The translations under genes were made by a program, and so were the position numbers. The notes below the pieces were generated by a model. That model was not told where the DNA came from. It saw only the letters and a program-made list of their open reading frames with translations, and made no database searches. A stretch of DNA of 14,670 nt from Bdellovibrionales bacterium (GTDB taxonomy: Bacteria; Bdellovibrionota; JAFGOL01), in assembly GCA_022710165.1 (NCBI GenBank), contig JAKLHL010000017.1:1-14670 (forward strand), read 5' to 3'. Each line of letters begins with the position of its first letter. Within the stretch, counting starts at the first letter, position 1. Below are positions 8,701 through 14,233 of the stretch, piece after piece.

Positions 8701-9015
8701 CTGCTTTACTACCTGAATTACAGGGCAGAGAAGACCTTGGATGACCTTACCAGGGCGAACAGGCAGTATCAGCTCCTGGTATTGAGCAGGAATAGCTTTT
8801 CTGCTTTGATAGAGCTTAAAGAAGGCCTTGAGAGCTCAGCGTATAAGGTCACCTACGAAAGGTCCAAGGTCATATCGGAAAAGGTAAAGATGGACCTTGA
8901 TCCTAGCAAAGAGATGGACCCTATTAAGAAAGAACTGCGCGAACAGCTCCTTAAAGAAGTGAAAGAAGTGGAGAGGGAGATAGAGCGCATCAGGGAAAGG
9001 GCAAAAGCTCTATAA
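5749..9015 (+). CDS. Exported glycogen/starch-synthase-like glycosyltransferase (GT5) with shared C-terminal domain
   Basis: GT5 enzymes (GlgA) normally extend alpha-1,4-glucan from ADP- or UDP-glucose in the cytoplasm. This 1088-residue protein begins with a signal peptide (MFKTIIKRS, hydrophobic core, GLWS then QD). The GT-B fold spans about 55-740. It shows KSGGMG (K78, the KxGGL motif), NDYH at 236-239, HNMAFHG at 256-262 (His of the THNLAYQG motif), VVVSEQYAEEL, VVNGQD at 413-418, GRMTDQKG at 508-515 (R509 and K514 match the GlgA phosphate-binding Arg/Lys), and PSYFEPCG with E590, the expected catalytic Glu. By motif the active site looks intact. It is longer than the ~480 residues usual for GlgA because of inserts around residues 340-410 and 425-490 and about 300 C-terminal residues (~785-1088) shared with its two upstream neighbours (YDFAG 793, NYQER 865, GT 975, DGLLYY 983). 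The export signal is odd because nucleotide sugars are not normally available outside the cytoplasm. The exact donor and product are unknown. An alternative start is ATG 5716. Confidence 0.88.
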   Translation: MFKTIIKRSTLFIFTLLVSFGLWSQDYTKIANEFSSDVEALGPKMETFSVVDVSFEGGVVHLQKIDGSGELVKINMGKSGGMGTVVPPTAEAISHYAGNNGLKIEMNTVSPYLCGPMCSTSIETLADNGYLTKINTFTVKVNGQAYSVDAYAGKTSYGGKQYLLSCPELWDNYFGEKGNPFKFTDKGLENYLKVSSGFSTIKGRDQDMMSLMAYVGFSQATAKLFDAIDADVAIINDYHPALSVFYTDMPALLIGHNMAFHGIIPVNNNEAAYWDNDKAVKFLAKFTNLSEDVIEKYFRVWNTEGDVGAASIVKAAITRLRELTGIGLVVVSEQYAEELKMDYFQTRDKVISRNPDLGLDAGFFSDDRAAERIISFYKSLGLKDFNRGNASTFFVKEESRGLDAVKNTNIVGVVNGQDQVINPDSDPKLKDIVKNPYGNNFFNEKSKDFLAEVAKDPYFENGLNFSTMDPERFFKAKEVIRKLMLMEFFPNNPEIWDNKDAFIVYNFGRMTDQKGAELLFSNVDKMTANGDIVIIVGTEPGGIYSDLAKIMSTKAENMQKDGKYFAYTSRFTPYYYVYGADLKVTPSYFEPCGMTPAEANRGGVPVLVSDVGGLQRFQDAFKFNMVHSDPWTTSSNLYAGYEEARNEWYSNRSAYEDRMLRVALKDYSYEKPAGKYIELLTIAFTKDMMNKAITVAEAYSKGLTTYANYRMVKDAVMKLPEWLRESYVNYATKFSSYEESKAFFFGASNSTIEGLFSTDKEVESPEEYSSTVSAMKYSTAVETELSAFEKMAYDFAGHNDFLNGIGSNEAARKKAIMDFCIYDISFRVNDQGQSLEEIFRPNLQFFLSKDGFMSEYIKGIKYIDNYQERTARLHTAGIYLKALLNLGNEEGLDKVTKGWILASVDEVNAELNSVSDWMKAPRGELFKENFNSYYKNTYKFDLKVSSMEELLDIAIVEGIKDPGTAASDWVKMMCGTYEENYQDGLLYYLNYRAEKTLDDLTRANRQYQLLVLSRNSFSALIELKEGLESSAYKVTYERSKVISEKVKMDLDPSKEMDPIKKELREQLLKEVKEVEREIERIRERAKAL
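8101..9015 (+). repeat. Shared C-terminal domain, copy 3 (GT5 protein)
   Basis: This is the coding segment for residues about 785-1088 (start at 5749). Landmarks are F795 (YDFAG), R869 (NYQER), G975 (CGT) and D983 (DGLLYYLN). Phe-to-Arg is 74 residues, Arg-to-GT 106, GT-to-DGL 8, and GT to the C-terminus 113. It ends in a highly charged predicted helix. Confidence 0.65.
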
Positions 9016-9025
9016 TTTATTGCGA

Positions 9026-9059
9026 ATACTCGGTTTTTATTATATTACTGCCGGAGTAT
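9026..9059 (+). promoter_or_regulatory. Inverted repeat enclosing the mgsA start codon and GGAG
   Basis: ATACTCGG (9026-9033) can pair with CCGGAGTAT (9051-9059), giving six plus two base pairs with one bulged G and a 17-base AT-rich loop. The right arm contains GGAG and the first two bases of the mgsA ATG. The loop contains TATATT (9041-9046), a possible -10 box whose transcript would start only a few bases before the ATG and would lack the left arm. No good -35 box is seen. Hairpin function is inference. Confidence 0.35.
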
Positions 9060-9504
9060 GTCACACGATAAAATAAAACAGATAGCTCTGGTAGCTCACG
9101 ACAACATGAAAAAAGACCTTATCGAATGGGTCGAGTTCAACAAAGGCACACTTAAAAAATACGATATAATTAGCACGGGAACCACAGGCTTGTTGATAGA
9201 GGAAAAGACCGGCCTTAAGGTTACCAGGTTCAAATCAGGTCCTCTTGGAGGCGACCAACAGCTTGGCGCAAAGATAGCAGGCGGTGAAATAGACTTCCTT
9301 ATCTTTTTCTGGGACCCCCTTTCTGTAATGCCCCACGACGTAGATGTTAAGAGCCTTTTAAGGCTTGCGGTAGTCTACAATATCCCTGTTGCGTGCAACA
9401 GGTCCACGGCAGATTTTGTTATTTCCTCATCTTTGATGGGATCAAAGTATGAAAGACGCGCTCCGCGTTTTGATGAATATTTGCACAGGAAATTAGACGT
9501 CTAA
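9058..9504 (+). CDS. mgsA: Methylglyoxal synthase
   Basis: This enzyme converts dihydroxyacetone phosphate to methylglyoxal and phosphate in the cytoplasm, a bypass of lower glycolysis that releases phosphate. The 148-residue protein matches the family end to end. It shows IALVAHD with H14, the phosphate-binding STGTTG at 39-44, SGPLGGDQQ with the catalytic Asp D66, FFWDPL at 83-88, and PHDVDV with H93 and D96, corresponding to the E. coli active-site His98 and Asp101. The start fits family lengths, although GGAG ends only one base before the ATG, which is unusually close. It lies 42 bases after the GT5 gene and 20 bases before the MFS gene. In this setting it may relieve triose-phosphate build-up when maltose enters the cell, which is inference. 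Confidence 0.97.
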   Translation: MSHDKIKQIALVAHDNMKKDLIEWVEFNKGTLKKYDIISTGTTGLLIEEKTGLKVTRFKSGPLGGDQQLGAKIAGGEIDFLIFFWDPLSVMPHDVDVKSLLRLAVVYNIPVACNRSTADFVISSSLMGSKYERRAPRFDEYLHRKLDV

Positions 9505-9524
9505 AAAGCAAGGGGAGGCAAAAG

Positions 9525-10838
9525 ATGCACACAAAACCTAAGTTGAGTTTTTGGCAGATCTTTAACATGAGCGTTGGGTTCTTCGGGATCCAGCACGGAT
9601 TCTCTATCCAGTTTGCAAGGATGAGCGCCATCTATGAACAGTTGGGCGCAACTCCTGACCAGATACCTCTTTTGTGGCTCGCGGCGCCTATGACAGGGCT
9701 TATAGTACAGCCTATCATAGGATACATGAGCGACAGGACCTGGGGAAAGTTGGGAAGAAGAAGGCCATACTTCTTGGTCGGTGCCATATTGGCAACGATC
9801 GCTTTGTTCGTTATGCCTAATTCGGGCTCGCTTTGGGTTGCAGCAGGAATGCTTTGGGTATTGGACGCTTCAATAAACATAAGCATGGAACCTTTCAGGG
9901 CCTTTGTCGCCGATAAACTGCCCCATGAGCAGGTATCTTTCGGCTATGCGATGCAGGTCATAATGATAGGCATAGGCGGCGGACTTGGTTTTTGGATAGC
10001 ATCTAAGGACTGGTTGGCCATATTCCCATCACTTAGCAATTATTTCACATCTTCCACTCAGCTTCAGTTCTACATATGCGCTGTAATGTTCCTGGGCGGT
10101 GTTCTTTACACAATATTCACCTCTAACGAATATCCTCCAGAGGATATGGAAGAGTTCAAAAAACACAAAAGGGAGAACAGAGGCATCAAGCACTGGGCGA
10201 CAGAAACATATAACTGCATCTTCCATATGCCTGCACCTATGAAAAGGCTTGCGTGGGTACAGTTCTTTAGCTGGATGGGCCTTTTCTGTATGTGGATCTT
10301 CTATTCAGTCGCTGTAGCGAACCATATTTTTAACGCGGTTGATAAGCACTCAGAGCTTTATGAGCTTGGTATAAGAACAGCCAGCAGTACAATGACCACT
10401 TATCAGATAATAAGCACAGCTTTTGCGTTCATGATCCCTCTTATAGCAAGAAGGCTTGGCAACGTAATGGTGCACACTATAGGTCTTGTATGCGCAGGAG
10501 CAGGGCTTCTCTCCATTTACTTCATAAAGGACCCTAACTTCCTCTACGTTTCAATGTTCGGTGTTGGTATAGGCTGGGCGACGATACTTTCTATGCCTTA
10601 TGCTCTTTTGGTGCGTCACGTGCCTAAAAAGAAGTATGGCATCTACATGGGCATATTCAACATGTTCATAGTCATACCAGAGATCATATCTTCGCTGGTA
10701 CTCGGCTGGTTCATGAAGAACGTCTTTAACAACAATTACATGGATGCCATAATATTGGGCGGTGTCTTTATGTTCATCGCTGCAATAATAGTACAAACAC
10801 TTCGCAAATATGAGAACATGCCTGTGGAGGAGAAGTAA
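9525..10838 (+). CDS. MFS sugar transporter, SLC45 / maltose-sucrose type
   Basis: This is an inner-membrane carrier of about 12 predicted helices. It resembles bacterial SLC45-type sugar:H+ symporters found beside maltodextrin or sucrose genes. The N-terminus LSFWQIFNMSVGFFGIQHGF, the motif PIIGYMSDRTWGKLGRRRPY (63-82) and the segment DASINISMEPFRAFVAD (114-130) are characteristic. A charged cytoplasmic loop (about 205-235) separates the two six-helix halves. The ATG at 9525 follows a strong AGGGGAGG (9511-9518) by 6 bases. The stop is 5 bases before malQ, so the two are likely translated from one message. Position beside an exported beta-amylase and MalQ suggests maltose or short maltodextrin import. 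The sequence alone does not fix the substrate. Confidence 0.9.
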   Translation: MHTKPKLSFWQIFNMSVGFFGIQHGFSIQFARMSAIYEQLGATPDQIPLLWLAAPMTGLIVQPIIGYMSDRTWGKLGRRRPYFLVGAILATIALFVMPNSGSLWVAAGMLWVLDASINISMEPFRAFVADKLPHEQVSFGYAMQVIMIGIGGGLGFWIASKDWLAIFPSLSNYFTSSTQLQFYICAVMFLGGVLYTIFTSNEYPPEDMEEFKKHKRENRGIKHWATETYNCIFHMPAPMKRLAWVQFFSWMGLFCMWIFYSVAVANHIFNAVDKHSELYELGIRTASSTMTTYQIISTAFAFMIPLIARRLGNVMVHTIGLVCAGAGLLSIYFIKDPNFLYVSMFGVGIGWATILSMPYALLVRHVPKKKYGIYMGIFNMFIVIPEIISSLVLGWFMKNVFNNNYMDAIILGGVFMFIAAIIVQTLRKYENMPVEEK

Positions 10839-10843
10839 GGAAT

Positions 10844-12334
10844 ATGAAGTTTAAAAGAAGCAGCGGGATAATCCTTCATCCAACCTCACTGCCGGGTAAG
10901 TACGGCATGGGTGATATTGGTCCGAACGCATACAAGTTCGTGGACTTTTTGGTGGAGACCAAGCAAAAGCTTTGGCAGGTCCTGCCGCTTGGTCCGACGG
11001 GATACGGGGATTCTCCTTACCAGTGCTTCTCTACCTTTGCAGGTAACCCGATACTGATAAGCATAGAAAAATTAGTTGAAGAGGGCTTGCTTGATAAAAA
11101 AGACGCTGAACCAAAAGAAGCCTTTGACGACAATAAAGTTGATTACGGAAGGGTCATAAATTACAAGAACGCCATCTTTAGAAAGGCCTTTGATAGCTTT
11201 GAGAGCAATAAAAAGAATGGAGCAGAGACCGCTAAGTTCGAATCGTTCTGTGAAAGGCATTCAAAGTGGCTTGATGATTACAGCCTCTTCATGTCCCTTA
11301 AGGGAAAATTCCATGGAAGGCCATGGATAGAGTGGGACCACGACATAAAATTAAAACAGAACGACGCTGTAGCAAGGTACAAACAGGAGCTTTCAACAGA
11401 GATAAAATTCCAAAAGTTCCTGCAGTATGTTTTCTTCAAACAGTGGTACGAGCTTAAGGCCTATGCAAATTCAAACGGAGTTAAGATAATAGGGGACATT
11501 CCTATCTATGTTGCCTTTGACAGCAGTGATGCCTGGTCTAGCCCTTCAGCTTTCCTTTTTGACAGCCAGATGAACCCCACAAAAGTGGCCGGTGTTCCGC
11601 CAGATTATTTTAGCAAGACCGGACAGCTTTGGGGCAACCCTTTGTATAACTGGCAGGCCTTAAAGGACAGCGGCTTTAAATGGTGGATAGACAGGATAAG
11701 ATCCGTAGAGGAGCTTGTTGACATAATACGTATAGATCACTTTAGAGGTTTTGCGGCTTATTGGGCCGTTCCATACGGAGATAAGACTGCCGCTAACGGC
11801 ACCTGGGAAAAAGGCCCTGGAGAGGACCTTTTCTTTGCAATAAAAGACGCTATGGGTGATCTCCCCATACTTGCAGAGGACCTTGGCTTTTTGACCGAGG
11901 ACGTTCATGCGCTCAGGGATAAATTTAATTTCCCAAGCATGAAGATACTTCAGTTCGGTTTTGATTCAAAAGAGGGAAGCCCTTATGTCCCTCATCTTTT
12001 TACGCCTAACTCAGTTGTATATACAGGCACACACGATAACGACACCATAGTCGGCTGGTACGACAAAGCTCCAGCAGAAGATAAAAAATACGTAAAGGAA
12101 TATATGAACACCGACGGCAAAGACATTGCATGGGATTTCATCCGTTTTGCATGGTCAAGCGTTGCGGTATTCGCAATAGCGCCTTTACAGGATCTTTTAT
12201 CTTTGGGGAGCGAGGCAAGGTTCAACACTCCAAGTGTCGCAAGCGGCAACTGGCAGTGGAGGTTCAACTGGGACCAGATAACACCTCAGGTAAAAGAAAG
12301 ACTGAAGAAGTTCACAAAACTATACGGACGTTAA
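10844..12334 (+). CDS. malQ: 4-alpha-glucanotransferase (amylomaltase, GH77)
   Basis: This cytoplasmic disproportionating enzyme moves maltosyl or longer glucan units between maltodextrins and releases glucose. The 496-residue length is normal. The N-terminus RSSGIILHPTSLPGKYGMGD and LWQVLPLGPTGYGDSPYQ are hallmark GH77 segments. The nucleophile is D298 in IIRIDHFRGF, the acid/base is E345 in LAEDLG, and the stabiliser is D398 in GTHDND, by comparison with Thermus amylomaltase. There is no signal peptide. GGAGGAG inside the end of the MFS gene (10826-10832) is 11 bases before the ATG, with a closer AAGGA 2 bases before it. The 3' end overlaps the convergent DUF167 gene by 15 bases. It is the likely metabolic endpoint for maltose released by the GH14 enzyme. 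Confidence 0.97.
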   Translation: MKFKRSSGIILHPTSLPGKYGMGDIGPNAYKFVDFLVETKQKLWQVLPLGPTGYGDSPYQCFSTFAGNPILISIEKLVEEGLLDKKDAEPKEAFDDNKVDYGRVINYKNAIFRKAFDSFESNKKNGAETAKFESFCERHSKWLDDYSLFMSLKGKFHGRPWIEWDHDIKLKQNDAVARYKQELSTEIKFQKFLQYVFFKQWYELKAYANSNGVKIIGDIPIYVAFDSSDAWSSPSAFLFDSQMNPTKVAGVPPDYFSKTGQLWGNPLYNWQALKDSGFKWWIDRIRSVEELVDIIRIDHFRGFAAYWAVPYGDKTAANGTWEKGPGEDLFFAIKDAMGDLPILAEDLGFLTEDVHALRDKFNFPSMKILQFGFDSKEGSPYVPHLFTPNSVVYTGTHDNDTIVGWYDKAPAEDKKYVKEYMNTDGKDIAWDFIRFAWSSVAVFAIAPLQDLLSLGSEARFNTPSVASGNWQWRFNWDQITPQVKERLKKFTKLYGR

Positions 12335-12610
12335 TTTTACTATTTTTAGTCTGGAGCTTAGCCCGGACTTTATACTCAAATTCTTTTTACTAACGTTTAG
12401 CGTCTTACTAAGTATCTCTATAAGTTCCTTGTTGGCCTTGTTATCCTCTGGCTGAGCGTCCAAAGATACAAGCAGGGCTTTTTTTACAGGCACACCGCTG
12501 TCGTCAGACAAAGGGACTTCACCCTCTATTTTGGTTTTTTTTGCGTTTGGTTTAGCCTTTACGGCTATAAAGGTGTTACCGTCCTTATCTTTCCAGGAAC
12601 AGTCGTTCAT
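12320..12610 (-). CDS. DUF167 (YggU-like) small protein
   Basis: This is a 96-residue protein of the DUF167/YggU family, whose biochemical role is unknown. The family pattern is clear: V.AKPNAKKTKIEG near residues 17-30, then DNKANKELIEILSKTLNV and the closing IKSGLSSRLKIVKL. Its ATG overlaps the DivIVA stop (ATGA, 12607-12610), with no strong binding site of its own, so translation is probably coupled. DivIVA-DUF167 pairs occur next to proC/yggT-type genes in several phyla, so this looks like a conserved chromosomal remnant rather than part of the glucan cluster. Its last 15 bases run into the end of malQ on the opposite strand. Confidence 0.9.
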   Translation of the reverse strand: MNDCSWKDKDGNTFIAVKAKPNAKKTKIEGEVPLSDDSGVPVKKALLVSLDAQPEDNKANKELIEILSKTLNVSKKNLSIKSGLSSRLKIVKLTSV

Positions 12611-13092
12611 ATCCGTTTTGGATCTAATACAACGGTGCCGCGGTCTTCGTGCTCGATCCTGTCCAAAAGCCTAAGATGAGTTTCTAGTGTAGAGCGAAGC
12701 TGGGCTGAAAGTTCAAGTTTTTGCTTCTTTAATCTAGAGGTCTCTTCAACGACGGCCTTAAGGTCTTGCTGGGCCTGCTTTAGCATGGAATCAGCCCTAA
12801 GCTTTGCCTGGGTCATAATGTTAGTGGCATCTCTGCTCGCGTCCTTTTTTATGTCCTCGGTCACTTTTTGGGCCGTGTACATGGTGTCCTTAAGCATAGA
12901 TTCTCTGTCACGGTACTCAAGTATTGAAAGTTCTTTCTCTCGTATCTTATCCCTGAGGGTCTTGTTCTCGTAGGCCATGGACTCTACCTGTTTTGCCACT
13001 TCGTCGAGGAAGTCCCTTACCTCGTTAATGTCGTAGCCCCTAAGGCTTTTGGTGAAATCCTTCACCTGTATCTGCATGCCGTTATATCTCAT
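12607..13092 (-). CDS. DivIVA-domain protein
   Basis: This 161-residue cytoplasmic protein has a DivIVA/GpsB-type N-terminus: I..KDFTKSLRGYD (RGYD at 18-21) followed by EVRDFLDEVAKQV. Family members bind membranes through this region and organise cell poles, septa or wall synthesis. Residues about 25-145 are a long charged heptad-like coiled coil, and the last 15 residues look flexible. A later start at Met6 is possible and would still keep the domain. No clear ribosome binding site precedes the ATG. A good -10 box lies only 6 bases away, suggesting a leaderless message. It is first in a two-gene unit with DUF167. Confidence 0.9.
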   Translation of the reverse strand: MRYNGMQIQVKDFTKSLRGYDINEVRDFLDEVAKQVESMAYENKTLRDKIREKELSILEYRDRESMLKDTMYTAQKVTEDIKKDASRDATNIMTQAKLRADSMLKQAQQDLKAVVEETSRLKKQKLELSAQLRSTLETHLRLLDRIEHEDRGTVVLDPKRI

Positions 13093-13098
13093 ACAGAT

Positions 13099-13127
13099 AT
13101 CTTACACATTCCGGCTTTTAAGTTCAA
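13099..13127 (-). promoter_or_regulatory. Candidate sigma70 promoter for the divIVA-DUF167 unit
   Basis: On the minus strand, TTGAAC (13127-13122) and TAAGAT (13104-13099) are separated by exactly 17 bases. The -10 box ends 6 bases before the ATG at 13092, so transcription should start at or next to the start codon. Confidence 0.5.
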
Positions 13128-13144
13128 GTTATTTGCTGTAATAT
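13116..13144 (+). promoter_or_regulatory. Candidate promoter for the methionine synthase activation gene
   Basis: TAATAT (13139-13144) ends 7 bases before the ATG at 13152, and no Shine-Dalgarno sequence lies between them. The -35 partner at 17-base spacing would be TTTTAA (13116-13121), which is weak. The arrangement resembles leaderless promoters and overlaps the divergent minus-strand promoter. Confidence 0.35.
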
Positions 13145-13151
13145 TCGAATT

Positions 13152-13706
13152 ATGATCAACGTATCATTGGAACTCATAAAACCTTCGCTTGAGGAACTTA
13201 AGAAAAAGCTTGGCATAAAAGACCAGGCCCAAGAGGCTGTCCTTAAGGGCATCATGGACGAACTTTTTTTAGGCAGGGATGCAAGGTTCTGGTTCAAAAA
13301 GATCGAGACCAAGTCCGCCGTCCTTAAAGAACTGCTACTTTCCTCAATAGGGCTTTCGAGCGCTTTAAAGGGCTATACGGAGTACTTTGTGGTGATCTGC
13401 ACCATAGGGGATGTAAAACAAAAAAAAGAGCCTGTAGCTACACTTTACCTTGATAAGGCTGCAAGTGAACTTTGCGAGAATTTGGCCGAGTATTCTGCAA
13501 AGTTCCTGCTAAAACGCTACCACGGAGAAGAAGGGTATGAGCTTAGCAAAAGGTACAGCCCGGGTTACGGGGACCTTAGACTTGAAAGGCAAAAAGACCT
13601 TTTCTCCCTGTTTGAAGACGAAGAGCTTGGGGTGAAATTAAGCAGCAGCTTTTATATGGAGCCGGAAAAATCCATCTCCTATCTGGTGGGGGTAAGAAAA
13701 AAATGA
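13152..13706 (+). CDS. Stand-alone B12-dependent methionine synthase activation-domain protein
   Basis: In full-length MetH the C-terminal activation domain binds S-adenosylmethionine and takes part in reductive remethylation of oxidised cobalamin. Here the domain is a separate 184-residue protein, as in Thermotoga and other lineages with split MetH. The signature is RYSPGYGDLRLERQ (R134, P137, G138, Y139), matching the RPAPGY SAM-binding segment of E. coli MetH. It is followed by VKLSSSFYMEPEKSISYLVG, matching the L..S.AM.P..SVSG strand. The ATLYLDKAASELCENLAE helix is also family-like. A MetH core without this domain should exist elsewhere in the genome (inference). The stop overlaps the next start by 4 bases (ATGA). 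Confidence 0.85.
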   Translation: MINVSLELIKPSLEELKKKLGIKDQAQEAVLKGIMDELFLGRDARFWFKKIETKSAVLKELLLSSIGLSSALKGYTEYFVVICTIGDVKQKKEPVATLYLDKAASELCENLAEYSAKFLLKRYHGEEGYELSKRYSPGYGDLRLERQKDLFSLFEDEELGVKLSSSFYMEPEKSISYLVGVRKK

Positions 13707-14233
13707 AACTTGAATACGGAAAAATAAAAGGGCTGGACGGTTATGTGTTTGTGCTTAGCGACGGTAAAAAGATAAAGGCCGTATATCCTTTTTTGTGCAA
13801 GAAGATAAGCCTTGAGTTTGCAGTGAAATATTTAAGGGAAAAAGGGATAACCCTAAAGCCAAAGAAGGCGGACCTTAACTGGATACTGGAGCTTATGCAG
13901 GGACTAAAAAAGACCGATATCTCCTGCTTTGACCTTAGCGATGCTACCACGTTCCAGAAGAACGTTTATAAAAAACTCTGTTCTACAGCCCCGGGTACTG
14001 TTTTAAGCTACGGAGAACTTTCAAGCGATCGTGCAAGGGCGGTTGGCACTGCAATGAAAAAGAACCCTCTGCCTTTACTTATCCCATGCCACAGGGTTAC
14101 TTCAAAGAACGGCGCTGAACACTATACAATAAGCTGTTACAATAAGAGACCGGCTGCCTGCAGGACCAAGGACCCTGATTCCTGCTCAAAGGCCATAAAA
14201 AAGAATTTAAGGAAAAAAGAGGCTGATGAATAG
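13703..14233 (+). CDS. MGMT-type methylated-DNA-cysteine S-methyltransferase with unusual C-terminus
   Basis: Family members repair O6-alkylguanine by moving the alkyl group to an active-site Cys. Residues about 80-132 fit the DNA-binding domain well: TFQKNVYKKLCSTAPGTVLSYGEL, then RAVGTAMKKNPLPLLIPCHRV with N121, acceptor C129 and H130. The N-terminal 75 residues resemble the usual alpha/beta domain. After PCHRV the normal Gly-rich loop (GGYxxG) and K..LL..E helix are missing. Instead there is a basic tail with C145, C153 and C161. I checked the other two forward frames from about residue 138 and found early stops, not the expected continuation, so a simple frameshift is not evident. The 176-residue length is near normal. 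It overlaps both neighbours (4 bases upstream, 8 downstream), indicating one operon. Confidence 0.82.
   Translation: MKLEYGKIKGLDGYVFVLSDGKKIKAVYPFLCKKISLEFAVKYLREKGITLKPKKADLNWILELMQGLKKTDISCFDLSDATTFQKNVYKKLCSTAPGTVLSYGELSSDRARAVGTAMKKNPLPLLIPCHRVTSKNGAEHYTISCYNKRPAACRTKDPDSCSKAIKKNLRKKEADE

Noticed and set aside
9026..9050. Rho-independent terminator after the GT5 gene (T-run at 9034-9038)
   Set aside because: No GC-rich hairpin precedes the T-run. The only inverted repeat places the T-run in its loop, which does not fit an intrinsic terminator.
12130..12393. Plus-strand open frame overlapping the end of malQ
   Set aside because: It is out of frame with the well-supported malQ and runs across the opposite-strand DUF167 end. 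It has no family features.
13143..13150. ATTCGAAT palindrome before the methionine synthase activation gene as an operator
   Set aside because: Eight bases is too short to distinguish from chance in AT-rich spacer DNA without conservation data.
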